From positions 1-53,091 of IMG/VR virus record IMGVR_UViG_3300002460_002974: a stretch of DNA of 53,091 nucleotides; one strand, written 5' to 3'. The translations under genes were made by a program, and so were the position numbers. The notes under the pieces are model-generated. The model was not told the origin of the DNA. It saw only the letters and a program-made list of their open reading frames with translations, and did no database searches. Positions 1 through 8,325 of this stretch are shown here, one piece after another. The stretch comes from a virus. Numbering within the stretch: position 1 is the first letter of the stretch; each line of letters begins with the position of its first letter.

Positions 1-531
1 CTATTTGCACACCTCGAGGTCAGGCCTCAGCTCGCACACATACCCCTGCAGATAGGCCAGCTTGGCCCGGTCGCTGATCATTCCTGCGCGGATATCCCAA
101 ACAGCTGATCCAGCTCGCTCACTGAGTTCGACGCTGGTTCCATCGACCACGCTGCCGGGGCCGGCGGTACCGGACACGACGCGGTCATTGGCGGCAAGGA
201 TGACTTCGATGCGCAGCCGCTTACGCTCAGCATCAGCGCCAGCGTAAAGACGGCGCAGGCGGTCGTTCTCGGCTTTTGCATCGGTAAGCTCCTTGTGTTC
301 TTTGCCATCGAGGGTGTCCAGGCGCTGCTCGAGCGCGAGGCGTTTGTCCTGCTGCACCCTGAGCTGCGCGGCGGCGGCGTTGGCTATCAGGGTCAGGTCA
401 GATTGATGCGCGGTCAGCGCCCTGTTGTAGCGCAACTCCCAGCGCATCCCATTTATCCACGCGCCCGTGAGGATTAGTGCCAGTGCACCGGCAGCAAGGG
501 CCATATTCCGCACGCTCATGAGGATTGGCAT
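1..531 (-). CDS. Rz: Rz-like i-spanin (lysis)
   Basis: Inner-membrane spanin subunit, which with the outer-membrane Rz1 lipoprotein fuses inner and outer membranes in the last step of lysis. The 176-residue product has one N-terminal membrane anchor (about residues 9-27) followed by a long charged helix rich in Leu, Glu, Lys and Arg (about 45-115), the usual Rz shape. Start at 531 is chosen for a GGAGG seven bases upstream; the start overlaps the end of the endolysin gene by 16 bases. A second gene with Rz1 features lies wholly inside it in another frame, which strongly supports the call. The stop codon is at bases 1-3, so the gene is complete. Confidence 0.85.
   Translation of the reverse strand: MPILMSVRNMALAAGALALILTGAWINGMRWELRYNRALTAHQSDLTLIANAAAAQLRVQQDKRLALEQRLDTLDGKEHKELTDAKAENDRLRRLYAGADAERKRLRIEVILAANDRVVSGTAGPGSVVDGTSVELSERAGSAVWDIRAGMISDRAKLAYLQGYVCELRPDLEVCK
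78..281 (-). CDS. Rz1: Rz1-like o-spanin lipoprotein, nested in Rz
   Basis: Outer-membrane spanin, 67 residues, encoded entirely within the Rz gene in a different frame. It has a short basic N-terminus, a hydrophobic stretch and the lipobox LSVSGC with the lipidated Cys at residue 23, then a Pro-rich mature part (PVPPAPAAW), as in known Rz1 proteins. The chosen ATG at 281 has AAGGAG seven bases upstream; an in-frame start 27 bases earlier lacks this. Nested Rz/Rz1 genes are typical of lambda-like phages. Confidence 0.85.
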   Translation of the reverse strand: MQKPRTTACAVFTLALMLSVSGCASKSSLPPMTASCPVPPAPAAWSMEPASNSVSELDQLFGISAQE

Positions 532-1004
532 GTGATGGCCTCCAGGGCCTGCGCGTAGTTCTCTGGCCAGTCGGCGGGCCTGGGCTTGCCGGGCCGCCAG
601 GTGCGGATGTAGAGGTCGTAGGCTCCGGCTGCATCACCCAGGGCGGGCAGGCGGAATGGATCACTCCAGAGCAGCAGTCTGGCCAGGCCAGCGGCGAGGA
701 TGTCGTCATGCTCGATGGCGGCATATACCGCGCGAGGGGTGGCAGGCACACCGCGGGCGGCGCATAGGGCCCGGGCGTCCTTTTTGGTCACCTCATGATC
801 GAGCACCAGGATCATTCCGCCGGTGAGCTCGCCCTGCCAATAGCTTCGGCCTGGACCTCCACCAAGCTGACGGCGGTGGACGAACTGGCTTTCCTGCAGC
901 CCGATGGCCAGCAAAAGCACCTCGGCCTGCGGGCTGGTCATGCGCGCAGGCAGCAGCAACAGAGCCGGCTCGATTGCCGAGCGGCGGATTTCAGAGAGGG
1001 TCAT
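516..1004 (-). CDS. Putative endolysin, lysozyme/transglycosylase-like
   Basis: 162-residue protein with the pattern IGLQESQFVHRRQ followed by a Gly-rich stretch, SYWQGE and TGGM. An ES pair followed by R-Q and G-x-x-WQ-E is the active-site layout of lysozyme-like/lytic transglycosylase folds, with the Glu of LQES as the likely catalytic acid. No signal peptide is visible, so it would need a holin to reach peptidoglycan. ATG at 1004 has TGGAG upstream. It directly precedes and overlaps the Rz gene, forming a lysis cassette. The family match is from motif reading only; a more specific enzyme class cannot be given. Confidence 0.65.
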   Translation of the reverse strand: MTLSEIRRSAIEPALLLLPARMTSPQAEVLLLAIGLQESQFVHRRQLGGGPGRSYWQGELTGGMILVLDHEVTKKDARALCAARGVPATPRAVYAAIEHDDILAAGLARLLLWSDPFRLPALGDAAGAYDLYIRTWRPGKPRPADWPENYAQALEAITCQSS

Positions 1005-1020
1005 GGGGAACTCCAGGCGT

Positions 1021-1044
1021 AAAAAAGCCCGCGCGGGGCGGGCT
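1021..1044 (-). terminator. Intrinsic terminator upstream of the lysis genes
   Basis: On the minus strand, AGCCCGC and its complement form a 7-bp stem with a 5-base loop followed by six Ts. It lies between the tail genes and the endolysin, one of a series of terminators inside the late operon. Confidence 0.8.
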
Positions 1045-1071
1045 ATTGGGTTCTATCCGTGTAGTATTTAT

Positions 1072-1088
1072 GCCCAGAAACGCTGGGC
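1072..1088 (+). other. Hairpin in the leader of the acyltransferase gene
   Basis: GCCCAG-AAACG-CTGGGC, a perfect 6-bp stem without a T-tract, 29 bases before the acyltransferase start. The role is unknown; it may stabilise the leader. No convincing sigma-70 promoter could be picked out between 1045 and 1110. Confidence 0.4.
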
Positions 1089-1116
1089 GCGAACTTAATG
1101 CAGGGAAGGAGTGATT

Positions 1117-2184
1117 ATGACAAACCCCACGCACTTTCCGGCAGCGGACGGGATACGCGGCTTCGCTTGCCTAATCGTTCTCGCACTACACACCGTGGTT
1201 ATATTCTTCGAGGCCACTAATCCTGCCCTCGCCGGCGCACCCAAGATCGGTGTCTGGCTGTTCTTCGTACTCAGCGCCTTTCTGTTGTCCAGCAAGCTCG
1301 CAAGCACCGGCTTTTCCTGGGCCACGCTGAGCGACTACGCCGGCGGCCGGGCACTCCGCATCGTTCCTCTTTTCCTGATTTCAGTGCTGGTCTATGCGCT
1401 CGCAGGCGTGATTACCTGGCAGCAGGCCGTCGAGACGATGACACTGACTGCCGGACCCATGCACTTTTGGACAATCCCTGTTGAGCTAAAATTCTACGTC
1501 GCTCTCCCTGCTGTCGTATTTGTTCTGGCCGGTGCGTTTCGATATGCCGGAACACTTGGCGTCGCCCTTACAACCCTGGCAGGCATCTACATACAGCAGA
1601 TGCTGTGGCCTTACTGGGCCACGCCGCAAAGCTCCATCATAACCAGCTGGTACTTCTCCAGCTTCTTGTGCGGAACTTGCATAGCGATCTGTTACAGGGC
1701 AACCGATGGCGCACGACTTGCGAAGTATCGAGACGTTCTTGGCTCGCTAATACTTGTCGCAATTATTGCTTCTATTCCCGGTGCTCGATATATGCTACTC
1801 GATACCCCGATGACGAATGACCTGTTAGACAAGCATCTGCCATTGAGCATTTTATGGTGCGCTTTCATTCTGCTATTTGTCGGGGGCAGCGGCACGATAG
1901 GGGAGCTGCTCCAGCATAAATGGATAGTGTTGGTCGGGGCCTGGAGTTACCCAATTTATCTCTTCCATTTTCTGATATTGGTGGTTACGGCTAAGTTCTT
2001 TCCGGGAAACTTACCGGCAGCAGCAGGGGCATTCATCGCCTCAATTATTGTTGGCGGCCTAGTCCACAAGTGGGTTGAGTTCCCCCTGAATAAACTGCGT
2101 ACTCGAACAACCGAGCGCCGTAAGGCAGCAATCACATCACAGGCTGGTCATCACGCGGTTGCCGGTGCCGGAAAACGCCACTGA
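1117..2184 (+). CDS. Acyltransferase 3 (O-antigen acetylase-like), lysogenic-conversion moron
   Basis: 355-residue integral membrane acyltransferase of the acyltransferase_3 family (OafA/WecH type), which transfers acetyl or similar groups onto surface sugars such as O-antigen. The N-terminus has the family's D-G-x-R-G-F-A pattern followed by the H in LALHTV, then about ten hydrophobic segments, including the R-RIVPLFL motif near residue 85. ATG at 1117 has AAGGAG at 1106-1111; a GTG six bases earlier overlaps that site and is unlikely. It runs opposite to the late operon and overlaps the end of the propeller gene by 48 bases, so its last ~15 residues (after ITSQ) are encoded by antisense propeller DNA. 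Lower GC than its neighbours suggests transfer. Substrate unknown. Confidence 0.85.
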   Translation: MTNPTHFPAADGIRGFACLIVLALHTVVIFFEATNPALAGAPKIGVWLFFVLSAFLLSSKLASTGFSWATLSDYAGGRALRIVPLFLISVLVYALAGVITWQQAVETMTLTAGPMHFWTIPVELKFYVALPAVVFVLAGAFRYAGTLGVALTTLAGIYIQQMLWPYWATPQSSIITSWYFSSFLCGTCIAICYRATDGARLAKYRDVLGSLILVAIIASIPGARYMLLDTPMTNDLLDKHLPLSILWCAFILLFVGGSGTIGELLQHKWIVLVGAWSYPIYLFHFLILVVTAKFFPGNLPAAAGAFIASIIVGGLVHKWVEFPLNKLRTRTTERRKAAITSQAGHHAVAGAGKRH

Positions 2185-3111
2185 AACAAGCTTTGTAAGC
2201 TCTGGCGACCACGCAATAGATCTCCAGTTGTTATCAGCCGCGCTGGTTCTTGATGTCCAGTTAATACCGTCAGGACTGGTCATCACGCGGTTGCCGGTTC
2301 CGGTGATAGATATAGCGACCAGCAACGCGGCATCTGCGGCCCACACAACGGCTACCCAGGTATTTGCAGCTGCAGCTGTGCGCAAGCTCCAGGTTATCCC
2401 GTCGGGACTCGTCATTACCCTAAATGTCCCCGTACTAGCAACCGCGACGTACAGCATGAGCGCCGGTGACCACGCGACAGAAAGATAGTCGTTATCAACC
2501 GCAGTCGAACGTATAGTCCAATTGATCCCGTCAGGACTTGTCATTACACGATTATTTACGCCAGACGCAGCCACGGCGGCAAAAAGATTTAGTTCAGGTG
2601 ACCACGCGACAGACTGCCAGTTATTGTCAGCCGCGCTGGTTCTTGATGTCCAGTTAATACCGTCAGGACTGGTCATCACGCGGTTGCCGGTTCCGGTGCC
2701 AGCTACAGCAACAAACAGGGTCAGCTCTGGCGACCACGTTACATTAAACCAGTTGTTATCAGCTGCGCTGGTTCTTGATGTCCAGTTAATACCGTCTGGA
2801 CTCGTCATCACGCGGTTGCCGGTGCCGGTGCTTGACACCGCAACAAAAAGCGTAATAGAGGGAGCCCACGCGACAGACCGCCACTCGTTATCAGCTGCGC
2901 TGGTTCTTGATGTCCAGTTAATACCGTCAGGACTGGTCATCACGCGGTTGCCGGTGCCGGTGCTTGCGACTGCGGCAAATAACCCAAGCTCTGGCGACCA
3001 CGCGACTGCGCGCCAATCATTGTCAGTCGCACTAGTTCTGGCGGTCCAAACTATACCGACATTAGGATCAACCCCGGCAGCAAAAACATATGGATCAACT
3101 ATCATGCTCAT
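2137..3111 (-). CDS. Seven-repeat beta-propeller tail/receptor-binding protein, 3' end truncated
   Basis: 324 residues made almost only of seven tandem repeats of about 42-44 residues, each carrying W-T-x-R-T-x-A-x-D-N-x-W, VAWSPEL and NRVMTSPDGINW. The S-P-D-G-x-x-W turn is an Asp-box-like signature of sialidase-type propellers; seven repeats suggest one seven-bladed propeller. The seventh repeat stops at MTS-Leu, where the others read MTSPDGINW, because one base appears lost at the corresponding codon. The gene overlaps the DUF2793 gene by an ATGA and is the last tail gene before the lysis genes, so a role in adhesion to the cell surface is likely but inferred. Near-identical DNA repeats make recombination between blades possible. 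Confidence 0.8.
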   Translation of the reverse strand: MSMIVDPYVFAAGVDPNVGIVWTARTSATDNDWRAVAWSPELGLFAAVASTGTGNRVMTSPDGINWTSRTSAADNEWRSVAWAPSITLFVAVSSTGTGNRVMTSPDGINWTSRTSAADNNWFNVTWSPELTLFVAVAGTGTGNRVMTSPDGINWTSRTSAADNNWQSVAWSPELNLFAAVAASGVNNRVMTSPDGINWTIRSTAVDNDYLSVAWSPALMLYVAVASTGTFRVMTSPDGITWSLRTAAAANTWVAVVWAADAALLVAISITGTGNRVMTSPDGINWTSRTSAADNNWRSIAWSPELTKLVSVAFSGTGNRVMTSL

Positions 3112-3875
3112 GGCTGATAACCCACGATAGTCACTTTAAGGCCCTTTGCCGTTCCGTCTCCTATCTGGTCTATATCAACAGTAATGCGGGCTCTGGCGGC
3201 TAAAGATGTGTCGGATATAACTGCTGGAGTTACAGCGGTAGCGCTGTCCGTCTCTGTGTTATCGATCGTGAGTTTGGTGGACAGGATCGAACTTCCGGAC
3301 TCATTGATATCAACGGTAAAAATAGAACCAGATGATTGCGCGGTTGTTAGTTCTGCGTAAACGGCCGTAACAGTCATGGCATAAGGCATGCGGAACGTGG
3401 TCTTGGCCACGCCAGCAGTGAGCGGTGTAGTCTCGTTGCTACAAGCAACAATAATCGGTGCCAGAACAATGACTGATCCGGTGCGTCCGTTTACCGTTGA
3501 CACTGCGCCTGCGGATGCGTCAGGAACAACCCAGGCCGAGCCAGTGTAAACGTAGGTTTTTGCTGCGCCGTTGGCGTCTGGCTCATCCAGCACCCTGACT
3601 GCGAATCCAGCTCTCGGCACCACGAATTGCCATGCATTCGTAGTGGTCAGCCAGTAGGCGAGCTGGCCCGTCTTGTCGGAGGCGGTGCCCCAGTTTCCGG
3701 AAGCAACGATGTATAGCGCCTCATCAGCTGGCGATCCCGGCGGCGCGGCCAAGTCCTTGTCGACCACTCCAGGCATGACCAGCTGATTGAGCTGGGCGAA
3801 CGTGGTGTTGGCCAGGGTCTGGTTCGCGGCCGCATTGGCAAGAAGCTCCAGCGCCAGCTTGGTGGTCGCCGTCAT
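3108..3875 (-). CDS. DUF2793-like tail fibre/tail tip-associated protein
   Basis: 255 residues. Residues about 45-120 carry the DUF2793-type pattern: DEALYIV...GNW, an aromatic-rich stretch, then P-R-A-G-F-A-V-R-V-L-D-E and a Y-V-Y-T-G-S-A-W end. The remaining half is a Thr/Ser/Ala-rich beta-type domain beginning at about residue 135 (SNETTPLTAG), like carbohydrate- or trimer-forming ends of tail fibres. It overlaps the tail-tip gene upstream and the propeller gene downstream by ATGA junctions, so the three are co-translated. Likely part of the adhesion apparatus; the exact role is not known. Confidence 0.7.
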   Translation of the reverse strand: MTATTKLALELLANAAANQTLANTTFAQLNQLVMPGVVDKDLAAPPGSPADEALYIVASGNWGTASDKTGQLAYWLTTTNAWQFVVPRAGFAVRVLDEPDANGAAKTYVYTGSAWVVPDASAGAVSTVNGRTGSVIVLAPIIVACSNETTPLTAGVAKTTFRMPYAMTVTAVYAELTTAQSSGSIFTVDINESGSSILSTKLTIDNTETDSATAVTPAVISDTSLAARARITVDIDQIGDGTAKGLKVTIVGYQP

Positions 3876-6800
3876 AGTGTTACCTCACGTGGATAGCCGC
3901 GGCCGACTGTGGCGCTGAGCTGGTAGATGCGGAAGGTGATCGATGCTTGAGGCGAGCCGAAGTCGGTCGACTGATCGGCCGCTGAGTAGGCGAACGTGGG
4001 CGTGCTGGCCGTGATGGTCCTGGCCACGACCGAGCCGTTCATCACGTCGATCTCGTAGCCCTCACTAGACTCTCCAACGGGAGCAGCTATACCGGTCGCC
4101 CACCAGCTGCTGCTGAGCCGACTGCGACGGGTGAAGGTGCCGGTGAAGTTGCTGGAGCCGTCGCGCACACCTTTGGCGTAGACCGGGCTCAGGCACTCCA
4201 GGTTGACGCCCTGGTAGGTGAACGGAACATCAGTGGCATCATCGACGGACGCGCCAGAGGTGACGCCGCGGTAGGTAGCCGGCACAGCAATGGATGCCAC
4301 GGCCATGCCGATAAATGCGTTATCTGGGTCATCCAGCAGAACGAAATAATCGTTGGCGGCATGAAGGCCTGTCGCCCACTCTGTGCCTTTTTCGCCGCGC
4401 ACGAATCCGCTCAACAGATAACTGCCGTTAGCCTGCAGATCGGCATTCTGGAATCTGACTATTTCCCACCGGCCATCCACGCCATAGGCTGCGTAGTTGG
4501 CACCCGCCAGCATCTGGTCGCGAGTGATGGATTCCGGAGCCCCGGAAATCATCCCGACAGTCAAAGTTCTCTGATCGATCAGCGTGCATGCGCTAACCGG
4601 CAGCGCGTCAACGGCATAGCCGATTGAGGGCATACCCGAATAGGCCTGCAAATCGATCCACGTTTGCCCGCCATCAGCTGATCTGACAGCCAGCGCTCCA
4701 GGCCAGCCAGCGCTATACCCAGTCATAACCCCCACAAAACCCGGGGCGTTCTGCAGGGTCTCGTCGATTACGGGGATATCCAGCGGCACGAACAGGGATT
4801 CACCAGCAAGGCCTATCGTCCCGGCCGGTGGCACTCCCTCAGATCCGCTTGCGGCTGGTGTGTAAAGCGCGGCTCGGTTCGGTAGCGCCTGGCACTCTAA
4901 TCGCCCGTCCTGGGTCTCGTTTGCCTCGGTCAGGCGGATCTCGTATGTAGCCGCCTGCGAGACCACGGTGACCACATCGCCCGCTTCCAGGTAGCGATAC
5001 GGGGGCGGCAGGGTGAATGACGCCGGAGTGCGCTCCAGCCATGGCATGAAGTTCAACATCTCCGCGATGCCGGCAGCTTCGTCGGCCGTCAGCACAAGCG
5101 CCAGATCGCGCTCAACCTTGTTGACGGCCTCGGTGTTTAACCGCTCGCTGAACTGCTCGCCAATGGCGTACTCGCGGACAGCATCAAGGTATTTGACGAC
5201 GGTCTTGGCCGGCAGTTGGGTATCCATTTCACGCGACTGCTGGAAGATATCGTCGGGCGTGTCGCCGGCGGTTGCGCCCAGGTCTTCCCATGGGATTGTC
5301 GCGACACTCGCCTGCCCGCGCGGCAGGAACTGTATTTTGTAACCATGCGCGCGCACATCAAGCGGGTAAGCCGTTTGCAGCGGCTCAAGTGCTGACCGAA
5401 TAGAGCCGCCCGAAACGCGATATCCCCGAACCATAGAATCGACCAACGTCACGTCGATATCTTCGGAAAAGAGCAGACCAGAAAAAGCGCACTCTTCTTG
5501 AATGATTTCTCCGAGCGGCTTCAGCTGTACGCTGGGATGTTGCAAATTAAACTTTCGGACTTTGAGTTTTTTCGGGGAAATAGTTTGTAGTGTTTCTATT
5601 ACCAAACCAGACTCAACATGAAAGCCTGCGCTATGGTAGGCGTCCTCCGAAAAGGGAAGACTGCCAAAAGACAAAACCTCACCAGTTGAAATGTTGAATG
5701 TGTAAATATTGCTTGTTAGCTGGCCGCCGTATATGTAAATGAGCCCATCATCAACCCATGCGCGACAATCGCTAACATCAGCAAGATCCATTACAACAGG
5801 CCACGACTCTGACTCGGTGAGCACGCCTGAAACGACTTCATATTTTTTAATTTCTGTTTCAAATATCGCGTAAGCCGCACCGCCAGTATCAAGTACAACC
5901 GCCCTGACTCCGGCCAACAAAACCGAATACTCCGGGCCGCCTAGTTGTTTATAGTAAAGCGATGTTGAAAAATCAGAATATCCAACGAACACATCGTTGC
6001 GGCGCTGGATATGCCCGTCGACTCCAGAAAAATTACCACCACCAGAAAACACTGCATCCTTGTCCCCTAGAAAGTCACCCTTAACATCGGTTTTGTAATT
6101 TGGCGGGGTGCCACTTGATAATGCGGGAAAAGCTCCGCGCGGAGTTATGGTGCCAATTCTTGCCTCATACAGATAAGCAGATACTGTAGGGGCTTCAGTC
6201 AGCGGAACAAAAAACTGAGCGAGCTGCGCATCGATATATGTGGCGCGTGCAGGGAAAGAAGTATTTGAGGTGTATTCGATATAGTCATACAGCGACTCTT
6301 CAATCAGCTGCACACCGGTCGACTGATCCTTAACAACCTCGACTTTAAACTGGGCCGCCTGCAGCGTATTGCTGTAGTCAGCCAGCTTGAAATCGTAGAA
6401 GGCAATGTAGGCCAGGCCGCGGTGAGCGCTGACATTGCCGACCCCATACTCCGCCTCATAGCGCGGGTCGGGCATCTGGTCATCGGTGCCCAGGTACAGC
6501 TTCCAGCCCTGGGCGGCCTGGTTGCTGGAGATGATCGTTTCGATGTCATCGCTGCCGGCGTTGTAGATGAGCTTGTCGCCGCACCACATGCGGCGGATGC
6601 CGGCGATGGGGCCTTCGCACAGAGCGAGCTGGAAGGTGGCGCTGTAGCTGTAGGTCTTGGTCGGCTCGGATGCACCGCCGCCACCCTTCCCGCCTGACTT
6701 CTTCTTGCGGACGGTCTCTTTGAGCTTGTTGTTCTCCAGCTGGATCACGTTGCCCATCACGGAGATGGTGCCGTAGAGCCGGGGAATATCTGCGCCGTAG

Positions 6801-6955
6801 GTGCTGGTCTGCACGGACAGATCGGACAGGCGCGGGCCTTCCGTCTCCGGCGGGCCGAACTTCTTGTCGAGCCAGCCGGGAATGCCCAGGCCGAGGATGT
6901 TGGTGGCCTTGAAAATCGCCGAGTCGCGGCCGAACAGCGTTGCGCTTAAGCTCAT
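3872..6955 (-). CDS. Tail tip/host specificity protein (J-like, Phage-tail_3 family)
   Basis: 1027-residue central tail-tip protein. N-terminus (LGLGIPGWLDKKFGPP, then LSVQTSTYGADIPRLYGT) and YSYSATFQLALCEGPIAGI are typical of the Phage-tail_3/GTA ORFg15 group. Residues about 600-740 contain the usual tail-hub sequence with GDVV and LTEANETQDGRL. Start at 6955 is chosen because ATG overlaps the TGA of the NlpC/P60 gene; an in-frame start at 6964 also exists. Residues about 210-500 are encoded by visibly more A+T-rich DNA and look unlike the flanks (Kelch/propeller-like stretches such as DDGLIYIYGGQL), suggesting an inserted or exchanged host-range domain. Confidence 0.88.
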   Translation of the reverse strand: MSLSATLFGRDSAIFKATNILGLGIPGWLDKKFGPPETEGPRLSDLSVQTSTYGADIPRLYGTISVMGNVIQLENNKLKETVRKKKSGGKGGGGASEPTKTYSYSATFQLALCEGPIAGIRRMWCGDKLIYNAGSDDIETIISSNQAAQGWKLYLGTDDQMPDPRYEAEYGVGNVSAHRGLAYIAFYDFKLADYSNTLQAAQFKVEVVKDQSTGVQLIEESLYDYIEYTSNTSFPARATYIDAQLAQFFVPLTEAPTVSAYLYEARIGTITPRGAFPALSSGTPPNYKTDVKGDFLGDKDAVFSGGGNFSGVDGHIQRRNDVFVGYSDFSTSLYYKQLGGPEYSVLLAGVRAVVLDTGGAAYAIFETEIKKYEVVSGVLTESESWPVVMDLADVSDCRAWVDDGLIYIYGGQLTSNIYTFNISTGEVLSFGSLPFSEDAYHSAGFHVESGLVIETLQTISPKKLKVRKFNLQHPSVQLKPLGEIIQEECAFSGLLFSEDIDVTLVDSMVRGYRVSGGSIRSALEPLQTAYPLDVRAHGYKIQFLPRGQASVATIPWEDLGATAGDTPDDIFQQSREMDTQLPAKTVVKYLDAVREYAIGEQFSERLNTEAVNKVERDLALVLTADEAAGIAEMLNFMPWLERTPASFTLPPPYRYLEAGDVVTVVSQAATYEIRLTEANETQDGRLECQALPNRAALYTPAASGSEGVPPAGTIGLAGESLFVPLDIPVIDETLQNAPGFVGVMTGYSAGWPGALAVRSADGGQTWIDLQAYSGMPSIGYAVDALPVSACTLIDQRTLTVGMISGAPESITRDQMLAGANYAAYGVDGRWEIVRFQNADLQANGSYLLSGFVRGEKGTEWATGLHAANDYFVLLDDPDNAFIGMAVASIAVPATYRGVTSGASVDDATDVPFTYQGVNLECLSPVYAKGVRDGSSNFTGTFTRRSRLSSSWWATGIAAPVGESSEGYEIDVMNGSVVARTITASTPTFAYSAADQSTDFGSPQASITFRIYQLSATVGRGYPREVTL

Positions 6956-7377
6956 GCCGGGCACTCCACTCGGTAGGCGCGCACAACCCTGGGCTGCCAG
7001 AGGTCGTCAAGGCGGTGGTGGGCGACTTTGCCGTGCTGTTCGCTGCCGTGGATGATGTAGACGTGACCACGCACCAGGCCGGCATGGATGGCGATGTGCT
7101 GGGGGGCCTTCTTCATGCGCATCAGCAGCACGTCGCCGCCCTCGGCCTCGCTGATCGGGATCTGGCGCAGGCTTGGCTGACCATCCAGGCTCTTCTCGAG
7201 CATCCCGTCGAAGGGGGTGCGGGCGTAGCCGTTCTGGTCGGTGTAGGGCAGGCCCAGGGTGTCCAGGCAATGCGCCAGCACGCCGGCGCAGTCCAGGGCC
7301 AGGCCAGGAACGCGCCCCTGGTGCCGGAATGGCGTGTCGAGCACTCCCATGGCGGCATCGATCATGGCTTGATTCAT
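6952..7377 (-). CDS. NlpC/P60-family tail assembly peptidase
   Basis: 141-residue cysteine peptidase of the NlpC/P60 fold, found near the tip of siphovirus tails (lambda K position), cleaving peptidoglycan peptides during entry or maturing tip proteins. The catalytic Cys is C30 in LALDCAGVL and the catalytic His H94 in QHIAIHAG; a further His follows near HGSEQH. It sits between a DUF2163 gene and the tail-tip gene with ATGA overlaps at both ends, the same gene order as in gene transfer agents and many Pseudomonas phages. Confidence 0.9.
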   Translation of the reverse strand: MNQAMIDAAMGVLDTPFRHQGRVPGLALDCAGVLAHCLDTLGLPYTDQNGYARTPFDGMLEKSLDGQPSLRQIPISEAEGGDVLLMRMKKAPQHIAIHAGLVRGHVYIIHGSEQHGKVAHHRLDDLWQPRVVRAYRVECPA

Positions 7378-8270
7378 GCGCCGCGCCCCACTTCGCCGTA
7401 CTGCGACGGGGCCGGGATATGAGCCTGGCCGCCGTTGTTGATGGCGTTGCCGAACTTGCCGATGCAGTCCTCAACCAGGCGCTTGCGGCAGCCGGGGATC
7501 ATCTTGTATTCGTCGCCAACCTGCGGGGCGTAGAACAGAGCCTCATGCAGCTCGATCTGGCCGCTGGCGAATATCTTGATCTGCGAGGGGCGCAGGCCCA
7601 CGTTGGCCCCGGTGGTGAACATGATCTCGCCGTAGGCAAACCAGTCGTCGACCTCGACGCGGGCTGAATCGGCGAACACGTTCTGACTGGTTACCGAGGT
7701 CAGCGCGCCGGTCACCAGGTAGTCGGCGATATCCGGGCCGTCCGGGTTTGCCCGGGGCCCAGTGCAACGGCTGCGCGAGGTGGCGATGATCCGGCCGTCG
7801 ATGGTCTGGTCGAACAGGGTCCAGGGGCAGGAGGCGGAATAGGTGCGGCCGACTGACTGGGACAGCACGTCCTTCGCGCCCATCAGCTGGACGGTGTAGG
7901 TGTCGCGGCTGTCGTCGAATTCCACCTTGCCCCAGAACATCAGCGACAGCGGCTCTTCGTCCTCGATCGGGGCAGCCCATGACGTGGCGAACACGTAGAC
8001 CCGGGCGTTGTCGTAGATGCCAGAGGCCAGGTCGTCACGGCTCACCGCGCCCAGCTGCAGAATGCCGTCCAGGTCCACGCTCGAAGCAGACATATCGGAA
8101 GTCTCCGACAGCCCGCTGAACTCGTAGCCGTTCTCGGTCAGGTAGACCTCGCCATTGCTCATGACCAGGTCGACCGGATAGCCGGCCAGGCGGATGACCG
8201 GATGATCACCGGCAGGCACAACGCGCGCGCAGTAAACCCGCGTCTGCCAATCTGCGACGTGTGGTTTCAT
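7374..8270 (-). CDS. DUF2163 (BR0599 family) tail tip protein
   Basis: 298-residue protein of the DUF2163/phage BR0599 group, equal to the GTA gp13 type tail-tip protein. Visible landmarks are the early YCARVVPAG...PVIRLAGYPVDLVM strand region, DMSASSVDLDGIL, and Cys-rich YSASCPWTLFD and SRCTGPRANPDGPD, then GCRKRLVEDCIGKFGN near the C-terminus; such conserved cysteines can bind an iron-sulfur or metal centre in this family. ATG at 8270 is chosen because the longer frame would run through a terminator hairpin. It is followed by the NlpC/P60 gene with overlap. Confidence 0.85.
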   Translation of the reverse strand: MKPHVADWQTRVYCARVVPAGDHPVIRLAGYPVDLVMSNGEVYLTENGYEFSGLSETSDMSASSVDLDGILQLGAVSRDDLASGIYDNARVYVFATSWAAPIEDEEPLSLMFWGKVEFDDSRDTYTVQLMGAKDVLSQSVGRTYSASCPWTLFDQTIDGRIIATSRSRCTGPRANPDGPDIADYLVTGALTSVTSQNVFADSARVEVDDWFAYGEIMFTTGANVGLRPSQIKIFASGQIELHEALFYAPQVGDEYKMIPGCRKRLVEDCIGKFGNAINNGGQAHIPAPSQYGEVGRGA

Positions 8271-8279
8271 GGGGCTCCA

Positions 8280-8308
8280 GAAACAAGAAAGCCCGCACAT
8301 GGCGGGCT
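8280..8308 (-). terminator. Intrinsic terminator between tail genes
   Basis: Stem AGCCCGC (8290-8296 with 8302-8308), loop of five bases, followed on the minus strand by TTTCTTGTTT. It sits between the DUF2460 and DUF2163 genes, within the late operon. Confidence 0.75.
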
Positions 8309-8325
8309 GTTTGGAATGGGTGGTG

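Noticed and set aside
1111-1116. GTG at 1111 as acyltransferase start
   Set aside because: It overlaps the AAGGAG ribosome site that serves the ATG at 1117.
2522-3130. Long plus-strand frame opposite the propeller gene
   Set aside because: It only mirrors the DNA repeats of the minus-strand gene, has no ribosome site, and its sequence (LIPSGLVITRLPVPV repeats) is the antisense of the blades.
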